64,000 nt of DNA from contig NZ_JAVVQU010000002.1 in assembly GCF_036655075.1 (NCBI RefSeq), positions 1-64,000 on the forward strand, read 5' to 3'. Under the pieces are notes generated by a model that was not told the origin of the DNA, ran no database searches, and saw only the letters and a program-made list of their open reading frames with translations. Within the stretch, counting starts at the first letter, position 1. Each line of letters starts with the position of its first letter. The translations under genes and the position numbers were made by a program. This document shows, one piece after another, positions 6,983 to 16,182 of the stretch. The stretch is from Holtiella sp036655075 (lineage in GTDB: Bacteria; Bacillota; Clostridia; Lachnospirales; Cellulosilyticaceae).

Positions 6983-7846
6983 ATGAAAGTACTTTCTTCC
7001 TGCAAAGAAGCTATCACCCACTGTATTGAACACAAATATTTTGCCATTGCGCACCTCTACAAAGAAGAAACAGCCATGAATATGCATATTCATGACTGCC
7101 TTGAAATTTATTATTCGATCTCGGGTGGTAAACAGTTTTTAATCGGCAACAAATTTTATGGGATTGCTCCTGGCGATATTTTTGTCATTAATCAATACGA
7201 AAGTCATCATCTCACCCAAATAGATACAGAAATTCACGAGAGAATTGTTCTTTCCATCTCTCCAGAATATCTTAAACAACTTTCTTCTGTACAAACTGAT
7301 TTATCTTGTTGTTTTCATACCCACTCAGACGCCTTTAGCCATAGACTTTCCTTAAACAAAGAGCAACAACAGCGCTTTTTATATTTCATCAACAAAATCA
7401 CTTCTATTCAGGGATATGGTGAAGACTTACTCCAGCGTGCTGCCTTTATTGAATTAATGATTTTTTTAAACAGTGCCTACCTAGAAAATACCCAATGCCT
7501 CTCCGTAGAAGATCTATCACCTAAATACAATAAACAAGTGGATGATATTTTAGCCTATATCAACCGCCACATTCACGAGACGATTACAACCAAAAAGCTG
7601 TCTCAACAATTCTTCTTAAGTGATTCTTATATTTGTCGCGTCTTTAAAAGTACTACAGGGATGACCATCAATAAGTACCTTACCGCTCGGCGCATTAGTA
7701 TTGCCAAAGCCCTTCTAGCCGATGGTCTAAGCGTCAACGAGGTTTGTGAATGCTGTGGATATAACGATTATAGTAACTTTGTTAAGACCTTTACAAAAAT
7801 AGTAGGCATATCTCCTAAGAAATATGCCCAACTTTCTGTATGCTAA
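6983..7846 (+). CDS. AraC-family transcriptional regulator of the kdu genes
   Basis: The 287-residue protein has an N-terminal cupin sensor domain (about 1-140; HIHDCLEIYYSISGG, GNKFYGIAPGDIFVINQYESH). A C-terminal double helix-turn-helix covers about 185-285 (ITTKKLSQQFFLSDSYICRV and the second helix pair ending ISPKKYAQLS). The start at ATG 6983 follows AAAGGAG by 5 bases; the ATG at 6962 lies before that site. The cupin would bind a sugar acid and activate or relieve kduI. The divergent arrangement supports local control, but the ligand is inferred from neighbours. Confidence 0.85.
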   Translation: MKVLSSCKEAITHCIEHKYFAIAHLYKEETAMNMHIHDCLEIYYSISGGKQFLIGNKFYGIAPGDIFVINQYESHHLTQIDTEIHERIVLSISPEYLKQLSSVQTDLSCCFHTHSDAFSHRLSLNKEQQQRFLYFINKITSIQGYGEDLLQRAAFIELMIFLNSAYLENTQCLSVEDLSPKYNKQVDDILAYINRHIHETITTKKLSQQFFLSDSYICRVFKSTTGMTINKYLTARRISIAKALLADGLSVNEVCECCGYNDYSNFVKTFTKIVGISPKKYAQLSVC

Positions 7847-7873
7847 CAGTCTAACCCCTTCTATCGTAGTGCT

Positions 7874-9043
7874 TTATTTATGCGCTTCTAAAGCCCATTT
7901 TCTTTTCTTCTTTTTATACTCATACGCTCTATCAATATATACTTTAATTAATGCTGCTACAGGCGCAGATAAAATCATACCTACCCCACCGTAGTAACTG
8001 CCGCCTATAATGACTACAATCAAAATCCATACAGGTGGCAAGCCAATTTTATCTCCTACCACTTTAGGCTCAATAAAGTTTCCATCTATTTGTTGATAGA
8101 GCAAAAGTAAGATACATCCTGTCACTCCCAATGACACACTATCTAGTAAGCCTAGTACTAAGGCAAGGACAGCTCCCACCAATGGTCCTACATAGGGAAT
8201 CATATTAGTAATCCCAGCAACCGTTCCAATCAGTACAGCAAAAGGATGTCCAATCATCAGCATCAGTCCCGTAGAGATCGCCCCTACAATCATGCCTGCA
8301 AAAATAGTACCTACTATAAATCCACCAAGAATTTCATTGATATCTTCTACAACCACTCGCACATAACGCTTGATGGTAGGTGAAAAAATTACATCCCCAA
8401 AACGGTCTATAGCTGCAAAGAGACGTTCTTTATCTTTAAGAAAGTAAAAGGTTAAAATAAGGGTTGCAATAACATCAATAACCACTCCACTGAAATTACC
8501 TGCCAGCTTCCCAAGTGGCTCTGCCCATGTTAAGAGAAACTCCTTAGACTGTATGAGACTGCTCGTATCCATTCTAGTCTCTTCCAAAATATGAGTCAGT
8601 TCTAAAAGGCTTGTTTGCATGGATTCACCCATCTGGAGTTTGCTTGTAAGTACATTACGCACATTCTCGATAATAGGTGGTACTAAAAAATGCACAAGGA
8701 GTATGAGTCCAATTCCTACCCCTATAAAAATGAGCGCAATACTTATAAGTCTTATGCCGAGGAAACCACCCTTATTTATATTTCCTTTAGTATATTTTTT
8801 ATATATTCCTATTAATTTACTTTCTAAACAAATCATTGGGCGATACAAAATATACGCTAATGCTGAGGCATATAAAATAGGTGAAATCACATCCATAAAC
8901 TTTCCTGTTTGATGAAGCAAGCTTTGCATGAGCATCCCACCATTTTTAAATAGACTATAGACCCCTAGTACAAGTACTACCATAATCAATAGAAACGTGC
9001 CCCATTCTATGTATTTTTTATATCTTGTCAACCATGTTTTCAT
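7874..9043 (-). CDS. AI-2E family (UPF0118) membrane transporter
   Basis: The 389-residue polytopic protein has about eight hydrophobic segments and the family signatures GGFIVGTIFAGMIVG, MIPYVGPLVGAVLA and IDGNFIEPKVVGDKIGLPP. Members include autoinducer-2 exporters, sodium/proton antiporters and sporulation YtvI-type proteins, so the transported substrate cannot be assigned. It sits in the cell membrane. It converges on the araC gene with a 27-bp gap and has no partner gene. AAAGGAT lies upstream of the ATG. Confidence 0.85.
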   Translation of the reverse strand: MKTWLTRYKKYIEWGTFLLIMVVLVLGVYSLFKNGGMLMQSLLHQTGKFMDVISPILYASALAYILYRPMICLESKLIGIYKKYTKGNINKGGFLGIRLISIALIFIGVGIGLILLVHFLVPPIIENVRNVLTSKLQMGESMQTSLLELTHILEETRMDTSSLIQSKEFLLTWAEPLGKLAGNFSGVVIDVIATLILTFYFLKDKERLFAAIDRFGDVIFSPTIKRYVRVVVEDINEILGGFIVGTIFAGMIVGAISTGLMLMIGHPFAVLIGTVAGITNMIPYVGPLVGAVLALVLGLLDSVSLGVTGCILLLLYQQIDGNFIEPKVVGDKIGLPPVWILIVVIIGGSYYGGVGMILSAPVAALIKVYIDRAYEYKKKKRKWALEAHK

Positions 9044-9211
9044 GCTATTTGATATCCTTTCTTTATGTATACACGTTATTATATACTATCACAAGCCCAT
9101 TATCATCGTTTTTATGTTGTTTTATCTGCTTTATTCTTATTATCTTTTTTATAGGAACCTTTTAGTTCGTTCTTTCGTCTAATTGTTATTAAAGTCACAA
9201 GGAGGCACGTT

Positions 9212-9662
9212 ATGAAAAAACTATTATCTTTATTTTTACTAGGCTTTGTGGCCTTTTCTAACTTACCAACCTATGCCACACAAGTGCCTAGTACAACTCA
9301 AGCCACTCCTGCTATAGATGCCCTCATCCTATTACACTGGCTGAAATGATGTATGGTATTATCAATGCGACGCAAGAAACTTTACACCCAATTATGGATA
9401 CCCATTATGCCTTACCTGCTATGCACACTTAAACAACTCACGTATTGAATCCACTGTCCAAGTTGGCTACGCGGCTTATGTCTACAGTAGTGTTCAAGCT
9501 ATTGGCATGTCTGCACCCCTTAAACTTACTGTAGCACCACGCTTTATAGAGGGCACCCTCTATGTTCCTGTGGAATATTTTAGTCTGTTTGCTCATTTAA
9601 GTGAACAAACAGGTACACTTACCTTTAACCTTCGTTGGTGTATTCCCTTAGCCTTACTATGA
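9212..9662 (+). pseudogene. decayed secreted protein with copper-amine-oxidase-type stalk domain
   Basis: AAGGAGG precedes ATG 9212, which opens a clear signal peptide (MKKLLSLFLLGFVAFS, cleavage near YAT). The frame ends after 45 codons. A shifted frame carries HPITLAEMMYGIINATQET, and another carries RIESTVQVGYAAYVYSS, then APRFIEGTLYVPVEYFSLF. The last piece matches the repeat of stalk domains annotated as copper amine oxidase N-terminal. At least two frameshifts are needed to join them. A once-secreted cell-surface protein is now broken. Confidence 0.7.
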
Positions 9663-9685
9663 ATAAGTGGATAGGGCTCTATGCC

Positions 9686-9732
9686 AAAATAGCTCTAAAA
9701 CTAATTGTTAATCTTAGTTTTAGAGCTATTTT
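9686..9732. terminator. bidirectional terminator between pseudogene and mobA
   Basis: A perfect 19-bp inverted repeat (9686-9704 with 9714-9732, 9-base loop) has A/T tracts at both ends. It can stop transcripts from the left (pseudogene) and from the long moa-mod-mobA operon on the right. Confidence 0.85.
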
Positions 9733-9772
9733 ATTGATAGCAGGTTATTTTCAGAAATTCTATTGCTATTTA

Positions 9773-10366
9773 TTAGAGGCTATCCCCTTTGAGTTTTGTA
9801 TATTCCTCTGGTGTATTCACATTCATAACCACATTTTCAGCCATTCCCATCTCCTCTAGAGTCACATAACATACATGACTTTGTCTAAGGAGATATTGAA
9901 GTCGATAATTTTTTTCTTCTATCATCTTTTTCATAAGGGGCAACATTTTTTTAGAATAAATACCTGCAGTGGCATAGGCACGTCCTTGCCTATCTTGCAC
10001 CATGACACCTTCCCATCTTTCATCTACATAACTCATTAACTTTTGAATAAAGCTTCGGTCTACGTGTGGCATATCACAGGCACAAACAAAAAGATAAGGT
10101 TCTGGAATTTGACTTAAGGCTGTATAAATACCACCTAGTGGACCTATTTCCCTATATGCATCAATCAGTACGGGGTAATCTTCACAAGGTTTATTGGCTT
10201 TACAATCTACTGAAAGATACACAGGTCCACAACTTTTTAGTTCTTCTACAAGTCCTTCCCAAAAGGGTACCCCTTTATAGGTCAACCACGCCTTATTTTG
10301 TCCCATTCGGCTACTTTTCCCACCCATAAGTAGCAACATAGCTATTGGATTATCTATTAATTTCAT
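9773..10366 (-). CDS. mobA: molybdenum cofactor guanylyltransferase MobA
   Basis: The 197-residue nucleotidyltransferase has the N-terminal signature LLMGGKSSRMGQNKAWL (about 12-28), IGPLGGIYTAL near 74 and the metal-binding CACDMPHV near 96. MobA joins GTP to Mo-molybdopterin, making the guanine dinucleotide form used by DMSO-reductase-family enzymes such as the one encoded at 22850-25528. It is the last gene of the leftward cofactor/transport operon, 6 bp after modC, and a strong terminator follows. Confidence 0.93.
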   Translation of the reverse strand: MKLIDNPIAMLLLMGGKSSRMGQNKAWLTYKGVPFWEGLVEELKSCGPVYLSVDCKANKPCEDYPVLIDAYREIGPLGGIYTALSQIPEPYLFVCACDMPHVDRSFIQKLMSYVDERWEGVMVQDRQGRAYATAGIYSKKMLPLMKKMIEEKNYRLQYLLRQSHVCYVTLEEMGMAENVVMNVNTPEEYTKLKGDSL

Positions 10367-10372
10367 CTTTGC

Positions 10373-11434
10373 TTACTCCTTTAAATACACCACTTTTGAT
10401 GGTTCGATGCCAAGTATCCCTCTATCTTCTAATAGATTAGGCATACCTTTTTGTAGGCTACATTCCAAATAGATTAACACAGCTTGCTGTGGATTCATTT
10501 TTTGTATACCCATAGGTTTTAATACATAAATCATCTTATCTAGACTATCTATTTGGCGCACGATTTGGCACATGATTACATTTTCATCCCATGCTTCTTT
10601 TTTAAACATAAATGCATCTTGACCTAGAGCAATAAAATGCGTCCCCTCTGGAATAGGTGGTAACTGTGTTAACGTACATGCCCACTCTGGAACATAAAGT
10701 GCTTGCTCCCCTACTTGTTCAACCCTTACCATATTCTTAAAGCCACATATTCTGGCTTCGGCTCTTGTAGAAGGTGATGCAAAGACTTCTTTTTTGGGGC
10801 GAATCTCTGTAAGCTTCCCTCCCTGAATGACCCCTATATAGGTCGCTAAATGGTCTACTTCCTCTTGATTATGGGAGACGAATACAATAGGTTTAGCAAA
10901 AGCTCCCATCACCTCTAACATCACTTGCTCCAGTTCCCATTTTAAATAACTATCTAAAGCTGCAAAGGGTTCATCCAACAATAACACCTTTGGCTCTGCT
11001 GCCAACATTCGTGCAAGCGCTACTCTTTGCTGCTGTCCACCTGAAAGTTGGCTTGGATAATGCTTTTCTAAACCTTCTAATTGAAACAACTTGATAAAGT
11101 TTGAAATTACTTGTGTGCTTTTAGACTTAGGTACACTGATTCCTATATTTTGTGCAACTGTCATATTGGGAAAAAGGGCATAGTTTTGGAACAAATAGCC
11201 TACACCACGTTCCTGAGGTGGTAAGTTTATATGTTGTTTGGAGTCATATAACACCTTTCCACCTAGTTCAATATATCCCCTATCTGGTGTTTCAATACCT
11301 GCAATGCATTTAAGGGTCATACTTTTTCCACAGCCTGATGCACCCAGTAAGGCTAGGACACCTTGCTCTGTTTCAAAGGCTACCTCTAGTAAAAAATCTC
11401 CCAACTGCTTCTCTATTTCTACAATGAGTTTCAT
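10373..11434 (-). CDS. modC: molybdate ABC transporter ATP-binding protein ModC
   Basis: The 353-residue ATPase shows Walker A GASGCGKS (about 31-38), QNYALFPNMTV (Q-loop), signature LSGGQQQRVALARML and Walker B VLLLDEPFAALD with a switch His. A C-terminal regulatory region of about 120 residues follows. It energises molybdate uptake with ModB and ModA at the cytoplasmic face. Its start overlaps the modB stop by 4 bases, so the two are translationally coupled. Sulfate/thiosulfate transport is excluded mainly by context. Confidence 0.92.
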   Translation of the reverse strand: MKLIVEIEKQLGDFLLEVAFETEQGVLALLGASGCGKSMTLKCIAGIETPDRGYIELGGKVLYDSKQHINLPPQERGVGYLFQNYALFPNMTVAQNIGISVPKSKSTQVISNFIKLFQLEGLEKHYPSQLSGGQQQRVALARMLAAEPKVLLLDEPFAALDSYLKWELEQVMLEVMGAFAKPIVFVSHNQEEVDHLATYIGVIQGGKLTEIRPKKEVFASPSTRAEARICGFKNMVRVEQVGEQALYVPEWACTLTQLPPIPEGTHFIALGQDAFMFKKEAWDENVIMCQIVRQIDSLDKMIYVLKPMGIQKMNPQQAVLIYLECSLQKGMPNLLEDRGILGIEPSKVVYLKE

Positions 11435-12111
11435 TTTTTATTCCCTCCCTTTTTTAGCCATTGACCTTGCTGACTTTGTATGAGTTGTAACAAGACAATC
11501 GTACTAAAAGAAATGGCTACCATAATGCCTACCCATTCATAGGCACGGGCGCGGTCTCCATTTTGAACAGCTGTATAGACTGCTGTCGCCAATGTCTGTG
11601 TTTTCCCTGGGATATTCCCAGCTAGCATAATAGTCGCACCAAATTCACCTAATGCTCTAGCAAAAGATAAAAGTGTCCCTGCCAATACCCCTCGCCAACA
11701 ATTAGGAAGGATAATGCTATAAAAAATTTTTTTCTCTGAAAGGCCCAATGTTCTTGCTGCATCCACCCAATCCGGATTCACTTGTTCAAAAGCACCTCTT
11801 GCTGTGCGATACATAATAGGAAAGGCCACTACCATAGCGGCAATGACCGTACCTGTCCAAGAAAAAACAATTTGAATGCCCCATTTTCCTAACCATTCTC
11901 CAACTACACTCTGTTTGCCCAAAAGCTGTAGCAAGAAAAAGCCGACTACAGTAGGGGGCAATACCATCGGAAGTGTGAATACTGTGTCTACGACAGTTTG
12001 CAGACGCTTTAATTTCATTGTCCACCTTGCAGCATAAATACCGATTAAAAAGGTAAGCAAAGTACTACAAAATGCTGTTTTTAAGGATAATACCAAAGGG
12101 GTTCCATCCAT
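11431..12111 (-). CDS. modB: molybdate ABC transporter permease ModB
   Basis: The 226-residue permease has five or six membrane segments. The EAA loop reads DAARTLGLSEKKIFYSIILPNCWRG when pieced together around residues 120-145 (key DAARTLG, ILP). FTLPMVLPPTVVGFFLL and RALGEFGATIMLAGN are typical of the CysT/ModB group. It forms the molybdate channel with ModC. It lies 14 bp after modA and overlaps modC by 4 bp. Confidence 0.93.
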   Translation of the reverse strand: MDGTPLVLSLKTAFCSTLLTFLIGIYAARWTMKLKRLQTVVDTVFTLPMVLPPTVVGFFLLQLLGKQSVVGEWLGKWGIQIVFSWTGTVIAAMVVAFPIMYRTARGAFEQVNPDWVDAARTLGLSEKKIFYSIILPNCWRGVLAGTLLSFARALGEFGATIMLAGNIPGKTQTLATAVYTAVQNGDRARAYEWVGIMVAISFSTIVLLQLIQSQQGQWLKKGGNKK

Positions 12112-12125
12112 TATTTTTCCTCTTT

Positions 12126-12962
12126 CTATTTATTTTCCGTTTGATTGCTATAGGGCGTAAAACCATACTTTTCAAAAAGTGTATTAGCTTCTTTGGACTT
12201 CAAAAAGGTTAAGAAATCTTTAGCCGCTTGCTTATGCAGACTATCGGCTATAACCCCTGCTGGATAAATAACTTCATCTGTACTTAACGGGTCAGCTATA
12301 GCCACAACCTCTACCCGTTCTTCTATGGCTGCATCTGTTTGATACACAACACCGCAATCTACATTTTCTGTTGCTACCCAATCCAATACCTGCCTTACAC
12401 TTGTTGCCAAGTTGGCTTTACCTAGTACCTCTTCCCACAGGCCTAACCTTTCATAAAGGGTTTTTGTATAGTCTCCTACTGGTACATTTTCATTACCTAC
12501 GGCAATCATTTCAACTTGCTCACTGATGACATCTTCAAATCCACTAAGACGTGGTGTATATCCTTTAGGCTGAATCAAGACAATCTGATTTTTTAGAAGC
12601 TTAATCACACTTTCAGCTTCTACCAGGCCTACTTGACTTAGGCTATTCATCTGCTTCATAGCAGCCGAAATAAAAACATCTGCTGGTGCGCCCTCTTCAA
12701 TTTGCCTAGCAAGTGTCCCTGACGCATCAAAAGAAAAGTTAAGTTCTATCTCTGGTGCATAAGTCTGATATGCAGCCTCTACCTCACTGAGTACATCGGA
12801 TAAGCTAGAAGCAGCTAACACATAAAGTTCAACAGGCTCTATTTTTTCTGACTCAGGTAAAGATGCCTTTTGCACAGCACATCCAGCAAGAAATGTACTG
12901 ACTAAAAGAAGCCCTGTACACAAGGCACGTTTCACCTTGTCATTTCTTTTTATGCTTCGCAA
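12126..12962 (-). CDS. modA: molybdate-binding lipoprotein ModA
   Basis: The 278-residue solute-binding protein has a lipoprotein signal ending LLVSTFLAGC, with the lipidated Cys near residue 28. The mature part shows LYVLAASSLSDVL, SFDASGTLARQI and PADVFISAA, the oxyanion-binding segments of ModA, and near the end GVIADSLHKQAAKDFLTFL. It captures molybdate outside the membrane. The best start is a TTG at 12962 with GAGGG six bases upstream, overlapping the MOSC gene by 13 bp. Confidence 0.92.
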   Translation of the reverse strand: MRSIKRNDKVKRALCTGLLLVSTFLAGCAVQKASLPESEKIEPVELYVLAASSLSDVLSEVEAAYQTYAPEIELNFSFDASGTLARQIEEGAPADVFISAAMKQMNSLSQVGLVEAESVIKLLKNQIVLIQPKGYTPRLSGFEDVISEQVEMIAVGNENVPVGDYTKTLYERLGLWEEVLGKANLATSVRQVLDWVATENVDCGVVYQTDAAIEERVEVVAIADPLSTDEVIYPAGVIADSLHKQAAKDFLTFLKSKEANTLFEKYGFTPYSNQTENK

Positions 12963-13399
12963 GGTGTGCCCTCTATACGCGTCATCTCCATACCTACTTT
13001 TACTTTACCACCTTTAAGTACACGGCAAAACACACCTTCTCTAGGCATAATACAATCCCCCATCTTATGGAAGATTTGACAATGATTGTGACATTTTTTC
13101 CCAATTTGAGTCAGTTCTAGACGTACCTCTCCACATTCAAACTGTGTGCCTACAGGTAAAGTCTTAAAGTCAAAACCTGCAACGACAAAGTTTTCACCAA
13201 ATGCACCAAAGTCTACTTCTGCACCACGCTCACGGAATGCTTCTACTTGTTCATATGAAAGTAGACTAATTTGACGATGCCATTTTCCTGCATGTGCATC
13301 CCCTTCCATCCCATGATCTTCTAAAATCATAATCTCATCTACTTCGTGTTTTTGTGTTCCTTTTTCTAAACTTGTACACACTGCCATTACTTTTCCCAT
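12950..13399 (-). CDS. MOSC-domain protein
   Basis: The 149-residue protein is a stand-alone MOSC domain (about 10-145) with MEGDAHAGKWHRQISLLSYE, DFGAFGENF and a Cys/His-rich segment GKKCHNHCQIFHKMGDC. MOSC domains handle the Mo-S ligand of the cofactor, and small versions like this often occur in clostridial molybdopterin operons. The order mobB-MOSC-modA with near-zero spacing supports a role in cofactor maturation or insertion. The exact reaction is unknown. Confidence 0.88.
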   Translation of the reverse strand: MGKVMAVCTSLEKGTQKHEVDEIMILEDHGMEGDAHAGKWHRQISLLSYEQVEAFRERGAEVDFGAFGENFVVAGFDFKTLPVGTQFECGEVRLELTQIGKKCHNHCQIFHKMGDCIMPREGVFCRVLKGGKVKVGMEMTRIEGTPCEA

Positions 13400-13401
13400 T
13401 T

Positions 13402-13914
13402 TTATACCTTCTCTTTCATTTGTGAATTGATAAGCTGCTCTATATGTACGGCTATATCAGCTGCATCATTTAAGTCCCATACGGGTACACTTGGATGTTC
13501 AAAAGCAAAATCACTTGCAATGCCTATAAGTGTCTCCACTTTACACACACTTTCGTTAGAATTTCCATCTCTTATAATTTCAATTTTAGGGTAGTGGCTT
13601 CCTTTAAAGCCTTCTAATAGGATTAGGTCTGCTTCTGGAAAGCAAGCTATAAGTGCCTCTTCCTTTGTATGTTCTTGCCTTTTAACAATCATATATTTAT
13701 GGTCTGAGAAAATGGCCGTCCCATAAGCACCTGCTTCAAAATGTGCATAGGTATCTGTTCCTTTCACATCTGCCTCAAAATCATGTCCATCGTGTTTAAT
13801 CGTGGCCACTTTTAGACCTTTTTTTGTGAATTCTGGAATCAACTTGGTAATCAAAGTTGTCTTACCTGAATTTTTCACGCCACTTATTGCAAACAAATAA
13901 GGCGTTCTTTTCAT
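13402..13914 (-). CDS. mobB: molybdopterin-guanine dinucleotide biosynthesis protein MobB
   Basis: The 170-residue P-loop protein begins MKRTPYLFAISGVKNSGKTT (Walker A GVKNSGKTT), followed by KVATIKHDGHDFEADVKGTDTYAH, a MobB hallmark, and LILLEGFKGSHYPKIEI. MobB is a GTP-binding adapter thought to deliver substrate to MobA. ATG 13914 with AAAAAGGTG upstream is preferred to the TTG at 13950, which lies inside the end of moeA. Confidence 0.92.
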   Translation of the reverse strand: MKRTPYLFAISGVKNSGKTTLITKLIPEFTKKGLKVATIKHDGHDFEADVKGTDTYAHFEAGAYGTAIFSDHKYMIVKRQEHTKEEALIACFPEADLILLEGFKGSHYPKIEIIRDGNSNESVCKVETLIGIASDFAFEHPSVPVWDLNDAADIAVHIEQLINSQMKEKV

Positions 13915-13936
13915 ATGCTTCACCTTTTTATCAAAT

Positions 13937-15142
13937 TTAAAGGCGTACAACCGTAACGGTATCGCCTATTTCAAGTCCTGGTGTGCCAGGTGCTATTTCT
14001 ACTAAACAATTACAGCCAAGCATGGAGGATAACACCCCGGATGCATGTAAGCCTTTTGGAAGGGTTATTTTCCCTTCTTGGTAAATGGCACGAATATATC
14101 TGCGATTTTTACTTGCCTTAGGGAAAGCATCTTCCATGACACCTTTTACTAAAGTTGGGCATAACCCTTCATCATGACTCATCTTTGCTAACAATGGGCG
14201 TGCAAGTAGTTCAAAAGTTGTAACCGCTCCAAAAGGATTCCCTGACAAACTTAGAATCGGTTTCCCTTGGTACAAGGAATAAATGACCGGTGTGCCTGGT
14301 TGTAATTTCACTTTCCAAAAGACACGCTCTGCACCAAGCTGTGGGAGTGCATCATGTAAGATATCTTTTTTCCCAACAGATACACCGCCTGTTGTTACGA
14401 TTAAGTCTACATCTTTTTCTACTTGTTCCATAGCTGTAGCTACAGTCTTGGCATCGTCTTTTGGGGTAACAATATGGCGCACTTCTATGCCAAGCTCTAA
14501 CATTCTTGCCACTAATAAAGATAAGTTACTATTATAGATTTTACCTGGTAAAAGGGGTTGGCCTGGTGGTGTCACCTCATCGCCTGTTGTCAAAAGTGCC
14601 ACTTGTGGCTTTCTATAGACAGGTACTTGGTCATAACCCATACTGGCTAAAATGCCAATTTCAACGTAGCCAATCTTCATGCCTTGTGTGAGCAGCTGGT
14701 CGCCCTTTTTAAAGTCTTCACCTTGGTAACAGTAATTTGCATAAGGCTTGAGGGTCTCATACACTTCTACCACTTCTTCGCCATAGTTAGTACTTTCTTG
14801 ACGGACACAACAATTACACCCTTTTGGAATTGCTGCCCCTGTCATAATGCGTACAGCTTCCCCTGATTGGGGCCTCACCTTACTGGTACATCCTGCAAAA
14901 ACCTCATCTACCACTTTAAGTGTTACTGGTTTTTCTTGGGATGCATCATAAATGTCTTCTGCTTGACAAGCATAGCCATCAATAGGCGAACGGTTAAACG
15001 GAGGTTGATCTATAGTTGACTTTTGATCTTTTGCCAAGATACGTCCTAAGCTTTTTAGTAAAGGAACGTTTTCGATTTCTACGATTTCATGTACACTTTC
15101 CTTGATAAGGCTTAGGGCCTCTTCAACGGTTACACCCACCAT
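13937..15142 (-). CDS. moeA: molybdopterin molybdotransferase MoeA
   Basis: The 401-residue protein has the MoeA domain order: N-terminal region with QPPFNRSPIDGYA (about 41-53) and AVRIMTGAAIPKG near 105; MoCF domain with ALLTTGDEV near 185 and VTTGGVSVGKKD near 250; then SLSGNPFGAVTTFELL near 300; C-terminal beta domain. It inserts molybdate into adenylated molybdopterin supplied by MogA. The gene starts 2 bp after the preceding moeA-like gene, with GAAAGGGG upstream. Confidence 0.95.
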   Translation of the reverse strand: MVGVTVEEALSLIKESVHEIVEIENVPLLKSLGRILAKDQKSTIDQPPFNRSPIDGYACQAEDIYDASQEKPVTLKVVDEVFAGCTSKVRPQSGEAVRIMTGAAIPKGCNCCVRQESTNYGEEVVEVYETLKPYANYCYQGEDFKKGDQLLTQGMKIGYVEIGILASMGYDQVPVYRKPQVALLTTGDEVTPPGQPLLPGKIYNSNLSLLVARMLELGIEVRHIVTPKDDAKTVATAMEQVEKDVDLIVTTGGVSVGKKDILHDALPQLGAERVFWKVKLQPGTPVIYSLYQGKPILSLSGNPFGAVTTFELLARPLLAKMSHDEGLCPTLVKGVMEDAFPKASKNRRYIRAIYQEGKITLPKGLHASGVLSSMLGCNCLVEIAPGTPGLEIGDTVTVVRL

Positions 15143-15144
15143 CT

Positions 15145-16170
15145 TTATACCCCTTTCCCAAAGCTACAGTTTGGATAATGACAAGGTTTACATCCTAAGC
15201 AGAGTCCACCATGTCCAAGTCGTGCAAAGTCTTTCTTTGTAAGCGTTACACCTGCTGCCACACGTGGTAAGATAAGGTCAAAGATGGTTGCCTTTGTATA
15301 CATCACACACCCTGGTAGCCCCATAATAGGTGTGCCATCTGTAAAGTACCCCATCAAGAACATGGCACCTGGTAAAACAGGTGCGCCATAAGTCACAATT
15401 TGTGCGCCTGTCCCAGCAATAGCCCCTGGTGTTAAGTCATCAGGATCCACACTCATGCCACCTGTACAAATAATCAGTTCCATCCCTGCTTCTTTTAAAG
15501 CTAAAATAGCTGCTTGAATCTTTTTTTTATCATCATTGACTGTAATATGTTCTTCTACAGTCATCCCATATAGACTTAACTTTTCACGGATAACAGGTGT
15601 AAAGGTATCTTGAATTCTGCCATAGTACACTTCACTTCCTGTCGTAACAATCCCAGCTTTTAATGGTCTATAAGGACGTAGACTTGCAAGAGGGGTCTCT
15701 CCTACAACTTTTACAGCCTCTTCCATCTTCACTTTTTCAATAACAAGTGGGATAACGCGCGTGCCAATAAGCTTATCCCCTTTTTGTACAGGCGAAAAAT
15801 TATGGCGTGTTGCAATCATAATTTCATCTAAATCATTAACTGCTTCTAGACGCTTAGTATCAATGCAAAAAAGTCCCTCACATCCTGCTACAAGTTCAAT
15901 CTTACCTTCTTTAACAGGTGTTGCTGTCATATGCTCATTTTGACATAAGTTACAAAGTATTTCAGCTGCTTCATTTTCGTGAAGTTTCGTTTCATCTTTT
16001 TCCCATACGTAAAGGTGGTCTTTTCCTAAAGATAATAAAACGGGAATATCCGCTTCAGTTACCACATGTCCTTTACGAAAAGCCACATCTTTGACCACAT
16101 CTTTGACAATTTGTGTAATGTCGTGACAGATAATATGGCCTACTGCTTCTATCGTTTTAATCTGTCTCAT
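15145..16170 (-). CDS. MoeA-like molybdopterin-binding protein with Cys-rich tail
   Basis: The 341-residue protein shares the MoCF domain (AGIVTTGSEVYYGRI near 170, LIICTGGMSVDPDDLTPGAI near 235, GLPGCVMYTKATIFDLILPR near 285) but lacks the standard MoeA N-terminal and C-terminal domains. It ends in GGLCLGCKPCHYPNCSFG, a possible metal site. Such proteins accompany true MoeA in clostridial operons. They may bind or store molybdopterin or act in selective metal insertion; this is not established. It starts 12 bp after mogA. Confidence 0.8.
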   Translation of the reverse strand: MRQIKTIEAVGHIICHDITQIVKDVVKDVAFRKGHVVTEADIPVLLSLGKDHLYVWEKDETKLHENEAAEILCNLCQNEHMTATPVKEGKIELVAGCEGLFCIDTKRLEAVNDLDEIMIATRHNFSPVQKGDKLIGTRVIPLVIEKVKMEEAVKVVGETPLASLRPYRPLKAGIVTTGSEVYYGRIQDTFTPVIREKLSLYGMTVEEHITVNDDKKKIQAAILALKEAGMELIICTGGMSVDPDDLTPGAIAGTGAQIVTYGAPVLPGAMFLMGYFTDGTPIMGLPGCVMYTKATIFDLILPRVAAGVTLTKKDFARLGHGGLCLGCKPCHYPNCSFGKGV

Positions 16171-16182
16171 GTCTTTATCTCC

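Noticed and set aside
9635..9859. Plus-strand 74-codon frame across the mobA end
   Set aside because: It runs through a strong terminator hairpin and overlaps mobA; no ribosome site.
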